NCBI RefSeq assembly: GCF_001592875.1
Contig: NZ_LSOF01000006.1
Location: 171,085 to 235,084 of the forward strand
DNA: 64,000 bases
Origin: Pseudomonas sp. BMS12
GTDB lineage: Bacteria; Pseudomonadota; Gammaproteobacteria; Pseudomonadales; Pseudomonadaceae
Direction of reading: 5' to 3'
Part shown: in pieces, positions 47,770 through 56,827 of the stretch
Layout: every line of letters begins with the position of its first letter
Numbering within the stretch: position 1 is the first letter of the stretch
Notes under the pieces: generated by a model
Database searches by the model: none
Seen by the model: the letters and a program-made list of their open reading frames with translations, nothing else
What the model was told of the DNA's origin: nothing
Translations under genes and position numbers: made by a program

Positions 47770-49656
47770 TCAGAGTGTGAAGACCTTGGTCAGCTTAATA
47801 CGCTGTGGATTAAATTTCTCCAGCGCATCATTGTTACGCACCTCGGCTAAAGGTCGCTCCTCACCAACACGCCCCGTTTCCTTGTATAAGGTGGTAGCAA
47901 CTCTTCGTGAAACGTCACTAGTTGTTGACTTTAAACGCCGAAAAGCCTCAGTTGGTGTTTCATTACGTGCGAATTGGAATTGCCCTTCTTTCGTCGCTTT
48001 CCACAATTCGCTTCGTACTTTGAGGCTATGCGGCTGCAGGTACCAAGGATGAGGTGCTCTTAATACTCCTACAAAGGTGCCATCCTCATCCAAGAGCCGG
48101 AGAAATGAAATATCCTCACGCGAGTACTCTACGAACATATGCCTACCAGCAGAGTCACTTCGAAGTACGTCAGGATTTTTATACTTTAGGTATGCAAAAT
48201 TAACGTAAGCACCGCCATACTTTGATGAGGTTCGTACGATTACCGGCTCTCGAGCCATTGTAAATAAAGCTGGATCCCTGAGAGCCTCAGCCAATGTATT
48301 GGGCGGAAGAGAGTTCTGATCGCCACAAAGACAGAACACCTCCAGCGGCGAATGCCCTTGCAACGATGAATGGGGGCGGCCGTTATAGTCCGAAATTAAA
48401 ATATCAATGCTACTTTTCAACTCATCCAACGTTAACAGCAGCTTAAGTGGGTTATTCGATTTGGGGGATAACCGCTCAATGATTGCATCTCGGCTATCAC
48501 TTCCTGTCGTGCCAATTAACCGATGCGAATAGTGCTGAACAACAAATAGGAAAAATCGCTCAATGATAGCCCGATCATTAGGTGTGTGAGGCCGCCCAAA
48601 CTCCGCAATACATCCTACTCGATCATGCAGAGCTCGGACGACGTTCGTGGCCTTGTGAGCCCAAGCATTATCAAGCTTGAGAGTTGACCAAGTTTCCCAG
48701 GCATATCCGTGCTCGCTTGGGAACCCTCCCGCTGTTGAGTAATTAATATTTGGTATAACCGTAGGTAGCTTTTGATGGGGGGCTAGGCTGTTGAATATAG
48801 CCTTTAAGAGATCAATCTGGTCATACGTATGGCCTAGGGCAATGGAGTATCCCAACACGCAGCGCGAAAAGACATCAATGAGTAAAATTAGCCAAACCCG
48901 CAAGATTTCATATCTGACTGGCTGCCCGAAGCTGTCTAATTCTTCAATGACCAATCGTATATCGAGCATGTGCCCATCAGTCTCCACTTGCTGCAAAATA
49001 TCGGTAGGAGGAACGTTGTCATTTGTATCAGAGGTGCTTCTTGCTTTATCGTCCAGAGCTTTTAACTCTCTGTTCTTCGATTTTAGATATTCCCTCAAGG
49101 CCGAGCGGGCACGCGTCTTTCTATTAAACGGATAGTGATCATTGCCAATTTGCAATAATTCGCAATGCGCTAAGAAAGCATTATGTACAACGTCGAAGTT
49201 ATCACCACCTTTGCTTCTTGGCTTATAAGCTCGAGCAGTCTTTTCCAGCCAAGGCTTTATTTCAGGATGCTCACATATCAGCTTGCTAAATGCCCCTGCA
49301 TCTCCTCGAGCCACTCCATTATTGGAATCGTCTAGATCTTTCTCGCGATTATATTTTCTATCGCCAGTGCGCCTATATGGAATGGCACCTTTGAAGCCTA
49401 CTACCACTCCATCAGCATCTAACGTAAGGCATCTATTAATAGATCTATACAATGTTGCTCGTGGCAGACCATACGTATCCTCTACCTCACGTAGAGTTGC
49501 ACCATTTTTCAGGTAGGCTCGAATTGCCTTTATTCTGTTGTCTGTCGCCGCTCTTATATCCTCAGCAATAAGCTCGATATCAATGCCTCTCCACGCATCA
49601 CATGAGTTCCCTGCGGCTAGAAATTCACTGCGAGAGAAGCGAGTAGAGTCATTCAT
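47770..49656 (-). CDS. tnsB: TnsB/TniA-type DDE transposase
   Basis: A 628-residue transposase of the Mu/TnsB class. The ATG at 49656 overlaps the stop of the tnsA-like gene (ATGA). An N-terminal HTH region (REVEDTYGLPRATLYRSI) binds the ends. The integrase core has candidate catalytic acids in LILLIDVFSRCVLGY (D), LKLDNAWAHKA (D) and NDRAIIERFFLFV (E). A C-terminal Mu beta-barrel follows. GC is clearly lower than in the core genes. Confidence 0.9.
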   Translation of the reverse strand: MNDSTRFSRSEFLAAGNSCDAWRGIDIELIAEDIRAATDNRIKAIRAYLKNGATLREVEDTYGLPRATLYRSINRCLTLDADGVVVGFKGAIPYRRTGDRKYNREKDLDDSNNGVARGDAGAFSKLICEHPEIKPWLEKTARAYKPRSKGGDNFDVVHNAFLAHCELLQIGNDHYPFNRKTRARSALREYLKSKNRELKALDDKARSTSDTNDNVPPTDILQQVETDGHMLDIRLVIEELDSFGQPVRYEILRVWLILLIDVFSRCVLGYSIALGHTYDQIDLLKAIFNSLAPHQKLPTVIPNINYSTAGGFPSEHGYAWETWSTLKLDNAWAHKATNVVRALHDRVGCIAEFGRPHTPNDRAIIERFFLFVVQHYSHRLIGTTGSDSRDAIIERLSPKSNNPLKLLLTLDELKSSIDILISDYNGRPHSSLQGHSPLEVFCLCGDQNSLPPNTLAEALRDPALFTMAREPVIVRTSSKYGGAYVNFAYLKYKNPDVLRSDSAGRHMFVEYSREDISFLRLLDEDGTFVGVLRAPHPWYLQPHSLKVRSELWKATKEGQFQFARNETPTEAFRRLKSTTSDVSRRVATTLYKETGRVGEERPLAEVRNNDALEKFNPQRIKLTKVFTL

Positions 49657-50282
49657 GCTTTTAGCCGGACGATATCTAGCTTCGTTAATCCACTGATTCT
49701 TTTGCAACGCACATCAGATAGCTCTACCCTGCCCCGTCTCACAAGCTCAAATAGTAACGCCGCCGCGCTCTCTCCATATTGAGCCTGCAAGCCACCTACT
49801 GCGTCACTTATTGTTCCCCTGCTTCGGTCAATCGAGTGGGATGCAAACTCAAGATTTTTATCCGTAAAGATCTCTCTGTATTTGTTAATATATGAAATCA
49901 TACAAAGAAGATTCTCCACGTACATCTGTTCTTCACTCAGACATTTTGCACCTAAAATCTCAAACGCAATGTCATTGCTTTTGCAATACTCGCTTATCTC
50001 ACCCTCAGCACTCCCTGGAACTTCACGACTAGAAAATATAAAATGCAAGACACCATGCACTTCGTACTGAAGTGCAACTGATATTTTTTTGTGCTCTAGG
50101 TTCAACACCACCTGATTTGCAAGTATTTCCGTGGCATAGGGGTTAAACTCAAGCTCAGCCCAGCGCCAAAAACTCGGCCGGCAGTAAAGCCTTACTTGGG
50201 AATCCCTCTTAGGGCTGTACGCTAAAAACTCAGGTGCGCCTGCAGGCCTACCCTTTGTTTCCAATGTAATAAAGGCTGCCAC
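49653..50282 (-). CDS. tnsA: TnsA-like endonuclease (probable)
   Basis: A 209-residue protein in the position of TnsA, overlapping tnsB by 4 bp. The N-terminal part RPSFWRWAELEFNPYATEILANQ and FIFSSREV resembles the TnsA/Holliday-resolvase-like fold, and the C-terminal part looks like a winged-helix region (SRGTISDAVGGLQAQYGESAA). I cannot place the full catalytic set with certainty. With TnsA the element would move by cut-and-paste; if the site is dead, it would form cointegrates. Confidence 0.6.
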   Translation of the reverse strand: MAAFITLETKGRPAGAPEFLAYSPKRDSQVRLYCRPSFWRWAELEFNPYATEILANQVVLNLEHKKISVALQYEVHGVLHFIFSSREVPGSAEGEISEYCKSNDIAFEILGAKCLSEEQMYVENLLCMISYINKYREIFTDKNLEFASHSIDRSRGTISDAVGGLQAQYGESAAALLFELVRRGRVELSDVRCKRISGLTKLDIVRLKA

Positions 50283-50335
50283 TTGCTTGGCCTCTTAGCT
50301 TCCACGCTACAATTACCTGGAAAATTAGTAACTTA

Positions 50336-50525
50336 CAAAAGTTTCACATTTGCAGGACAAGCGTGAGAGTTTCAAATTCTCAGAAATTATGGTGGCAATT
50401 TTTACATCGCTCAGATTTTTTTGAGATATGAAGTGGCTTGATAGAAGTTGACTGAAATAAAAATCCGCAAAAAGCGATCCAGCAAGGGTGCTTTCAGCGT
50501 CTAGAGAAAAGTTTCAAATTAGATT
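50336..50525. repeat. Candidate TnsB-binding repeats at the element's right end
   Basis: Three direct copies of a motif lie between tnsA and the core gene: AAAAGTTTCACATT (50337), GAGAGTTTCAAATT (50365) and AAAAGTTTCAAATT (50507). Spacing is 28 and 142 bp. Tn7-like ends carry such arrayed TnsB sites. The exact terminus, probably between 50520 and 50556, was not resolved. Confidence 0.6.
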
Positions 50526-50556
50526 TGTTTCTTTGTTGCGGAGTCGCAAGTCAGCA

Positions 50557-51216
50557 TCAAGGCTGCACCGCTTCCTCCTCGCTGCCCGCTTCTACTTCGA
50601 GATCGTTCTGTTCGTCAAAGGTGTTGTCCCAGATGAGCCTGGGATCGAAGGTCACTGCGGCCAGCATGGTGAGGATTACTACGCTGGCGAATGCTGCCGC
50701 GCCGGGACCTGCCGTGATGGTGGCTAGATTGCCGAAGTTGATCAGCGACACCAGGATGGCGATAACGAAGATGTCGAGCATCGACCAGCGCCCAATCCAT
50801 TCGATGAAACGGTACATGAGGATGCGCTGCCTGGCGGACATCGGCTGGTGACGCTGCACCGAGTACAGCAGCATGGCGATACCAACCAGCTTGAAAGTCG
50901 GCACCAGGATGCTGGCGACGAAGACCACCAGCGCGACTGGCAGCATTTCCGCATGGATCAGCTCCAGGACGCCGCCCATGATGGTCGAGGGCATGCCCCT
51001 GCCCAGCGAGCTGACGGTCATGATCGGCAGGAGGTTGGCGGGGATATACAGAATCGCTGCGGTGATCAGCAGTGCCCATGTGCGTACGATGCTGTTCGGG
51101 CGTCGTGCATGCAGCTTGGAGCCGCAACGCGCGCAGTGCTGAACTTCACCTTCACGCAGATATTCGAGCTTGTGGCAGTCGTCGCATACGATGATGCCGG
51201 CATCAAGCGCGCGCAT
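50557..51216 (-). CDS. pqiA: PqiA-family membrane protein
   Basis: A 219-residue inner-membrane protein of the paraquat-inducible A family, part of intermembrane lipid transport with PqiB. It has an N-terminal zinc pair set (IVCDDCHKLEY, QHCARCGSKL) and four membrane helices, with LYIPANLLPIMTVSSLG as a family motif. It overlaps the preceding pqiA-like gene by 14 bp. PqiB would be expected next, but the Tn7-like end follows directly after the stop. Confidence 0.85.
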   Translation of the reverse strand: MRALDAGIIVCDDCHKLEYLREGEVQHCARCGSKLHARRPNSIVRTWALLITAAILYIPANLLPIMTVSSLGRGMPSTIMGGVLELIHAEMLPVALVVFVASILVPTFKLVGIAMLLYSVQRHQPMSARQRILMYRFIEWIGRWSMLDIFVIAILVSLINFGNLATITAGPGAAAFASVVILTMLAAVTFDPRLIWDNTFDEQNDLEVEAGSEEEAVQP

Positions 51217-51868
51217 GGCTGTCGTCCCCGTTCAGTTCTTCCCATACCTGATGCGGCGACATGCTCACTTCCAGCCAGACCTGCGTCAGCATGAGGGCCA
51301 CGAAGCAGGCCAGACCAACGCCCAGGTGCAGGTCCGCCATGTCGATCAGCTTGACGATGGAAACGATGATGCCGAACAGGTAGACCTCGAGCATCCCCCA
51401 TTCGCGCATATGGTGATAGACGCGGTAGCAGCCGATGGCGCGTGGCTGCCAGGCCGGCCTATTCAGGCTGAGCAATACGAACAGTTGGCACAGCAGCTTG
51501 AGCAATGGCACCAGCATGCTGCACAGAAACACCACGGCGGCGACACCTTGCATGCCGGAGTGATACAGCCCCACTACCCCGCTCCACACGGTGTCCACGG
51601 CATTCTGCCCAAGGATATTGAGCTGGATGATCGGCAGGAAATTGGCTGGCACGAATAGGATCAGCGCCGTCAGCACCAGCGCCAGGCAACGCCGGCGCAT
51701 CTGCGAACGATGCACCACCAGCTCGTAACCGCAGCGTGGGCAACTGGCCTTCTGCTCCTCACCCAGATGGGGATGATGCATCAGCAGGTCGCACTCGTGG
51801 CAGGCGATCAGTTGTTCCAGCGGAGGTAGTTCCTTTACCGATTCGATCACTTGCCGGGATTGCTCCAT
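51203..51868 (-). CDS. PqiA-family membrane protein (first copy)
   Basis: A 221-residue protein of the same family, with CHECDLLMHHP and ASCPRCGYEL zinc pairs and four membrane helices (LFVPANFLPIIQLNILG). In Pseudomonas the two half-size PqiA proteins together match the single two-domain PqiA of E. coli. First gene of the operon with the next pqiA. Confidence 0.85.
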   Translation of the reverse strand: MEQSRQVIESVKELPPLEQLIACHECDLLMHHPHLGEEQKASCPRCGYELVVHRSQMRRRCLALVLTALILFVPANFLPIIQLNILGQNAVDTVWSGVVGLYHSGMQGVAAVVFLCSMLVPLLKLLCQLFVLLSLNRPAWQPRAIGCYRVYHHMREWGMLEVYLFGIIVSIVKLIDMADLHLGVGLACFVALMLTQVWLEVSMSPHQVWEELNGDDSHARA

Positions 51869-51925
51869 CACTGACCTCGCCGCTTTGCCAACGCAGACAA
51901 CTATAGATACTACTGGCCAGCGCGC

Positions 51926-52549
51926 TCAGTCGCGATCCAGCAGGTGAAAACGTGGCAGGGACAAATGCCAGCGAATCGCTGCCAGGCGTGTCAGCAAGAC
52001 GGTCAGCATGGCAACGCCGGTATCCAGCCAATGCGGCGTCTGTAGCTCGCGCAGGAGGATAAAGACCAGGGAGCCGAGCAGACAGGCGGTGGCGTAGATT
52101 TCCTTCTGGAAGATCAGCGGGATCTCGTTACAGATCACATCGCGCATCACACCACCGGCCACGCCGGTCATCACACCCATGATCAGCGCCGTGCTGTAGG
52201 GGACGTTGTGTTGCAAAGCCACTTCCGTACCAATCACGGTGAACACCGCCAGGCCGAAGGCGTCGGCGATCAGCAGGCCGCGTTCGTGAATCGGCTGGGT
52301 CAGGCGTACCCAGAGCACGGTGCCGACTGCTGCGATGGAAGCCACCAGGATGTAGGTGTCGTTGCGGATCCAGCTGACTGGGTGGTTGTCCAGGATCAGG
52401 TCACGCAAGGTGCCGCCGCCAAGGGCGGTGATGATGGCGATGACCAGCACGCCGAACAGATCCATGGATTTGCGTCCAGCCATGAGCGCTCCAGTGATGG
52501 CGAAAACGGCGACACCGAACAGGTCGGAGAGGTAGAAAATTTGCTGCAT
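51926..52549 (-). CDS. TRIC-type cation channel family (UPF0126) protein
   Basis: A 207-residue membrane protein with about seven helices in two repeats, seen as ALGGGTLRDLIL and GVAGGVMRDVIC, the glycine-rich signatures of the bacterial TRIC/YicG family. The ATG at 52549 (MQQIFYLSDL) is preferred to 52588. It lies 7 bp after gor. The transported ion is probably K+ from family knowledge. Confidence 0.85.
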   Translation of the reverse strand: MQQIFYLSDLFGVAVFAITGALMAGRKSMDLFGVLVIAIITALGGGTLRDLILDNHPVSWIRNDTYILVASIAAVGTVLWVRLTQPIHERGLLIADAFGLAVFTVIGTEVALQHNVPYSTALIMGVMTGVAGGVMRDVICNEIPLIFQKEIYATACLLGSLVFILLRELQTPHWLDTGVAMLTVLLTRLAAIRWHLSLPRFHLLDRD

Positions 52550-52556
52550 GATGCCT

Positions 52557-53915
52557 TCAGCTGGCGACGGGGGCGCGCATGGTAACAAACTCCTCTGCAG
52601 CCGTTGGGTGAATCCCCAGCGTCTCGTCGAACACCTGCTTGGTTGCCCCGGCTTTGATCGCTATGGCTAGCCCCTGGACGATTTCGCCGGACTCCGGCCC
52701 GACCATGTGGCAGCCAAGTACGCGGTCACTCTGCGCATCCACCACCAGCTTCATCAGCGTGCGTTCCTGCTGCTCGGTCAGTGTCAGCTTCATCGGCCGG
52801 AAACGGCTTTCGAACACTTTCACCTGATACCCCCCTGCCCTGGCCTGTTCTTCGCTCAGGCCAACAGTGGCGATGTTGGGCAGGCTGAACACGGCGGTCG
52901 GGATGTTCTGGTAATCGACGGGCCGATACTCCTGCGGACGGAACAGCTGACGCGCCACGGCCATGCCTTCGGCCAGCGCAACGGGGGTCAGCTGCACTCT
53001 GCCGATCACGTCGCCGAGGGCGAGAATCGAAGGCTCGCGGGTGCGGTAGTTCTCATCGACGGCCACGAAACCCTTTTCATCCAGGGTGACGCCGGTATTT
53101 TCCAGCCCCAGGTTGTCCAGCATCGGCCGCCTGCCGGTGGCATAGAACACACAGTCGGTGGCCAGTTGGCGGCCATCTTTAAGCGTGGCGAGCAGGCTGC
53201 CATCGGCCTGGCGCTCGATGCGTTCGATATCGCTGTTGAACTGCAGATCGAGTCCTTTCTTCTCCAGCTCTTCCTTGAGGTGCTGGCGCACGGCGCCATC
53301 GAAGCCGCGCAGGAACAGTTCACCGCGGTACAGCAGCGAGGTCTGCGCGCCCATGCCGTGGAAGATCGAGGCGAACTCGACCGCGATATAACCACCGCCT
53401 ACCACCAGCACGCGCTTGGGCAGCTGTTCGAGGAAGAAGACTTCGTTGGACGTCGTCGCCAGTTCCTTGCCGGGCATATCCGGCACCTGCGGCCAGCCGC
53501 CGGTGGCGATGAGGATATGCTTGGCGCTGTAGCGCTGTCCGTTGATTTCCACTTCATTTGGGCCCAGCAATCGGGCGTGGCCCTCCAGCAGCGTGACGCC
53601 ACTGTTCACCAGCAGGTTGCGGTAGATGCCATTGAGGCGCTGGATCTCACGATTCTTGTTGGCGATCAGCGTCGGCCAGTCGAACTGCGCAGCGCCAAGG
53701 CTCCAGCCGTAACTGGCAGCCTGCTCGAAGTCGTCGGGGAAATGCGCGCCATATACCAGCAGCTTCTTCGGCACGCAGCCGACATTGACGCAGGTGCCGC
53801 CCAGATAGCGACTTTCGGCCACCGCCACGCGTGCACCGAAGCCCGCGGCGAAGCGGGCCGCACGCACACCGCCGGAACCGGCACCGATTACGAACAGATC
53901 GAAGTCATGAGTCAT
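52557..53915 (-). CDS. gor: Glutathione-disulfide reductase
   Basis: A 452-residue FAD/NADPH enzyme that reduces oxidised glutathione. FAD motif [12 protein letters not shown], redox disulfide [19 protein letters not shown] motif [14 protein letters not shown], second FAD motif ILALGDVIG, and the C-terminal catalytic [12 protein letters not shown]. The ATG at 53915 has GGAGGA upstream. It is divergent from the VOC gene. Confidence 0.95.
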   Translation of the reverse strand: MTHDFDLFVIGAGSGGVRAARFAAGFGARVAVAESRYLGGTCVNVGCVPKKLLVYGAHFPDDFEQAASYGWSLGAAQFDWPTLIANKNREIQRLNGIYRNLLVNSGVTLLEGHARLLGPNEVEINGQRYSAKHILIATGGWPQVPDMPGKELATTSNEVFFLEQLPKRVLVVGGGYIAVEFASIFHGMGAQTSLLYRGELFLRGFDGAVRQHLKEELEKKGLDLQFNSDIERIERQADGSLLATLKDGRQLATDCVFYATGRRPMLDNLGLENTGVTLDEKGFVAVDENYRTREPSILALGDVIGRVQLTPVALAEGMAVARQLFRPQEYRPVDYQNIPTAVFSLPNIATVGLSEEQARAGGYQVKVFESRFRPMKLTLTEQQERTLMKLVVDAQSDRVLGCHMVGPESGEIVQGLAIAIKAGATKQVFDETLGIHPTAAEEFVTMRAPVAS

Positions 53916-53983
53916 TGGCAATTCTCCTCCAGGTCGCGCCAGCATACCGGAGAGTATGCTGATAGCACGAAGGAGGATTCGTT

Positions 53984-54406
53984 ATGCGCCCGACCCTGAC
54001 CCATGTCGCCCTGCATGTGCCGCAGCTGGAACCCTGCGTGGCGTTCTACCGCGACTTCTGTGGCATGCAGATCATCCACGAACGCGCCGGCAAGGGCGCG
54101 AAGATCGTCTGGATGGCCGAGCCCGGCAAGGAGCACCAGTTCATCTTCGTGATCATGCCGGGCGGCAACGACCGGCAGTTGGCTGCCGACGACTACAGCC
54201 ACTTCGGCTTCGCCGTCGACAGCCGCGAGCAAGTCGACGCCATTGCCGCCCGCGCCGCAGAAAGCGGCTGCCTGGTCTGGCCGCCACGCGACGAGCCCTA
54301 TCCCGTGGGTTACTACTGCGGCTTGCGCGACCCGGCCGGCAACTACGTGGAGTTCAGCTACGGCCAGCCGCTGGGACCTGGTTCCGAAGCGATGCCGATC
54401 CCCTGA
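53984..54406 (+). CDS. VOC-family (glyoxalase/dioxygenase-like) protein
   Basis: A 140-residue protein with the two beta-alpha-beta-beta-beta modules of the VOC fold. Candidate metal ligands are His in LTHVALHVP, His in YSHFGFAVD and Glu in NYVEFSYG. The substrate is unknown. Divergent from gor, as in other pseudomonads, hinting at a role in detoxification. Confidence 0.85.
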   Translation: MRPTLTHVALHVPQLEPCVAFYRDFCGMQIIHERAGKGAKIVWMAEPGKEHQFIFVIMPGGNDRQLAADDYSHFGFAVDSREQVDAIAARAAESGCLVWPPRDEPYPVGYYCGLRDPAGNYVEFSYGQPLGPGSEAMPIP

Positions 54407-54410
54407 AACG

Positions 54411-54436
54411 ACAAAGCCACCCGCAGGTGGCTTTGT
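54411..54436. terminator. Bidirectional terminator between the VOC gene and galU
   Basis: ACAAAGCCACC, loop CGCA, GGTGGCTTTGT: an 11-bp perfect stem, 4 bp after the VOC stop and 13 bp from the galU stop, between convergent genes. Confidence 0.85.
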
Positions 54437-54449
54437 TCGGTGGCGTGGC

Positions 54450-55289
54450 TCAGAAGGCCTTGCCGGTCTTGTACAGATGCTCGAAGCAGAAGTTGGTTGC
54501 GTCGATGTAGCCTTCCGCACCACCGCAGTCGAAGCGCTTGCCCTTGAACTTGTAGGCAATCACGCAGCCATCCTGGGCCTGTTTCATCAGCGCATCGGTG
54601 ATCTGGATTTCGCCGCCCTTGCCCGGCTCGGTCTTCTCGATCAGGTCGAAAATATCCGGAGTCAGGATGTAGCGGCCGATGATTGCCAGGTTGGAGGGCG
54701 CGTCTTCAGGCTTGGGTTTTTCGACCATGTTGTTCACGCGGAAGATGTCGTCGCGGATCATCTCGCCAGCGATCACACCGTACTTGAAGGTCTCTTCCTT
54801 CGGCACTTCCTGAATGGCAACGATGGAGCAGCGGAACTGGTTGTAGAGCTTGACCATCTGCTGCAGCACACTATCGCCCTCCAGGTTCAGGCACAGATCG
54901 TCGGCCAGTACCACGGCGAACGGCTCGTCTCCAATCAAGGGGCGGCCGCTGAGGATGGCATGGCCAAGGCCTTTCATCTCGACCTGGCGGGTGTAGGAAA
55001 AGCTGCATTCATCGATCAGCTTGCGGATGCCTACCAGGTACTTTTCCTTGTCGGTGCCCTGGATCTGATGTTCCAGCTCGTAGCTGATGTCGAAATGGTC
55101 TTCCAGCGCGCGTTTACCGCGACCAGTGACCATGGCGATCTCGGTGAGGCCTGCTTGCAGGGCCTCCTCGACGCCATACTGGATCAGCGGCTTGTTCACG
55201 ACCGGCAGCATTTCCTTGGGCATGGCCTTGGTGGCTGGAAGGAAGCGCGTGCCGTAGCCGGCGGCTGGAAACAGGCATTTCTTGATCAT
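54450..55289 (-). CDS. galU: UTP-glucose-1-phosphate uridylyltransferase
   Basis: A 279-residue enzyme making UDP-glucose for LPS and exopolysaccharide. The nucleotide-binding motif LFPAAGYGTRFLPATKAMPK is at the N-terminus, with the uridine-site VLADDLCLN and the FDCGGAEGYIDAT segment. It follows ugd in the same direction by 44 bp, which fits the pathway glucose-1-P to UDP-glucose to UDP-glucuronate. Confidence 0.95.
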   Translation of the reverse strand: MIKKCLFPAAGYGTRFLPATKAMPKEMLPVVNKPLIQYGVEEALQAGLTEIAMVTGRGKRALEDHFDISYELEHQIQGTDKEKYLVGIRKLIDECSFSYTRQVEMKGLGHAILSGRPLIGDEPFAVVLADDLCLNLEGDSVLQQMVKLYNQFRCSIVAIQEVPKEETFKYGVIAGEMIRDDIFRVNNMVEKPKPEDAPSNLAIIGRYILTPDIFDLIEKTEPGKGGEIQITDALMKQAQDGCVIAYKFKGKRFDCGGAEGYIDATNFCFEHLYKTGKAF

Positions 55290-55333
55290 GGGAATCCTTG
55301 CAACTGCACAGCAAAAAGTGCCGCCCAGTCTAA

Positions 55334-56695
55334 TCAGGCAGCGCTGGCCTTACAATGACCGGCCTGGGGCCGACCTATCCCGCGATACAGAAATCCATGC
55401 CCGACGATCTCCTCCGGATCGTAGATATTGCGCCCGTCGAACAACACCGGCATGCGCATAAGCCCGCGAATACGGGAGAAGTCCGGCTGACGGAATTGCT
55501 TCCATTCCGTGACCAGCACCAGAGCATCCGCGCCACCGACCGCGGCGTAGGGCGACTCGTCCAGTTTCAGCTTGCCAGAAGTCACAGCCTCTTCGTAACG
55601 CCTGGCAACGCCGCTACAAGCAACGGGATCGCAGGCCTGGACCCTGGCGCCCGCCGCGAGCAGTGCATCGAGCAGCACCAGGCTGGGCGCTTCACGCAGA
55701 TCGTCCGTGCCTGGTTTGAACGCCAGCCCCCAGAGCGCCACCACCCTGCCCTGCAAGTGACCATTGAAATGTTCGCGCAAGGCCTGCACCAGTAGCGTCT
55801 TCTGCAGCGCGTTGCGCGCCTCCACCGCCCGCAGGATTCCAGGCTCGAAACCTTCCAGTTCCGCCGTGCGGATCAGTGCACGCACATCCTTGGGAAAGCA
55901 GGAGCCGCCATATCCACAGCCGGCGTAGATAAAGTGAGTGCCGATGCGCCGATCGCTACCGATACCGCGACGTACGTCCTCGATATCCACGCCCAGACGA
56001 GCGCAGATGCCGGCCATTTCGTTCATGAAGGAAATCTTGGTGGCGAGAAAGGCGTTGGCCGCATACTTGGTGAACTCGGCAGCACGCACGCTCATGTGCA
56101 GCACTCGCTCATGGTTGCGCAGGAACGGCGCGTAGAGCCGGCGCAGTTGTTCGCGGCTGTCACTGTCGGCGCAGCCCAGCACGACACGATCGGGCCGCAT
56201 GAAGTCCTCGACGGCACTGCCTTCTTTGAGGAACTCCGGGTTGCTCGCCACGCGAGCGCGAAACGTCATGCCACGCTCGGCCAAGCGCTGATTGATGCGC
56301 TGTTCGACTCGCTCCGCAGTGCCCACCGGCACGGTGGATTTGTCTACCACCAGGCAGGCTGAAGTCAGGCAACGCCCTAGCTGGTCGGCCACTGTCAGGA
56401 CATGACTGAGGTCTGCCGAACCATCTTCGCCGGTTGGAGTGCCCACGGCGATGAACACGACTTCCGCATCGCGCACGCCCTCGGCCAGATCAGAGGTGAA
56501 GCTGAGCTGCTCGGTGGCCAGATGCGCCTTGAGCAGCGTGTCGAGCCCGGGCTCGTAAATCGGGACCTCGCCTCTTTTAAGGCGCGCGACACGGAACGGA
56601 TCGCGCTCGATACAGATCACCTGGTTGCCCATTTCCGCGAAGCAACTTGCCGTTACCAGTCCCACGTATCCCGCACCGATCACGCTCAGTCGCAT
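55334..56695 (-). CDS. ugd: UDP-glucose 6-dehydrogenase
   Basis: A 453-residue NAD-dependent enzyme oxidising UDP-glucose to UDP-glucuronate. The Rossmann motif is SVIGAGYVGLVTASCFAEMG, and the catalytic Cys is in GYGGSCFPKDVRAL. The ATG at 56695 directly precedes the Rossmann fold and has a purine-rich GAGG upstream; the longer frame is rejected. It lies upstream of galU. Confidence 0.95.
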   Translation of the reverse strand: MRLSVIGAGYVGLVTASCFAEMGNQVICIERDPFRVARLKRGEVPIYEPGLDTLLKAHLATEQLSFTSDLAEGVRDAEVVFIAVGTPTGEDGSADLSHVLTVADQLGRCLTSACLVVDKSTVPVGTAERVEQRINQRLAERGMTFRARVASNPEFLKEGSAVEDFMRPDRVVLGCADSDSREQLRRLYAPFLRNHERVLHMSVRAAEFTKYAANAFLATKISFMNEMAGICARLGVDIEDVRRGIGSDRRIGTHFIYAGCGYGGSCFPKDVRALIRTAELEGFEPGILRAVEARNALQKTLLVQALREHFNGHLQGRVVALWGLAFKPGTDDLREAPSLVLLDALLAAGARVQACDPVACSGVARRYEEAVTSGKLKLDESPYAAVGGADALVLVTEWKQFRQPDFSRIRGLMRMPVLFDGRNIYDPEEIVGHGFLYRGIGRPQAGHCKASAA

Positions 56696-56785
56696 CGCCC
56701 CGCCCTCTTCCCGTTTAGCACGATTGCAGCGCAAGACGGTGGCGGACTGATGACGGTGGTGCGTCGGTTTGGTGACGGGCAATAA

Positions 56786-56809
56786 AAAACCCGGCCATAG
56801 CCGGGTTTT
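56786..56809 (-). terminator. oprF intrinsic terminator
   Basis: AAAACCCGGC, loop CATA, GCCGGGTTTT. Read on the minus strand it is followed by further T residues (TTTTTTATT), 18 bp after the oprF stop. Confidence 0.9.
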
Positions 56810-56827
56810 CTGTAAAGCGCAGGCCTA

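Noticed and set aside
44226..50556. CRISPR-associated transposon (CAST)
   Set aside because: No Cas genes and no CRISPR repeats were seen near the tns genes or anywhere in the window.
52707..53999. A 430-codon plus-strand frame opposite gor
   Set aside because: Antisense shadow of a clear glutathione reductase gene.
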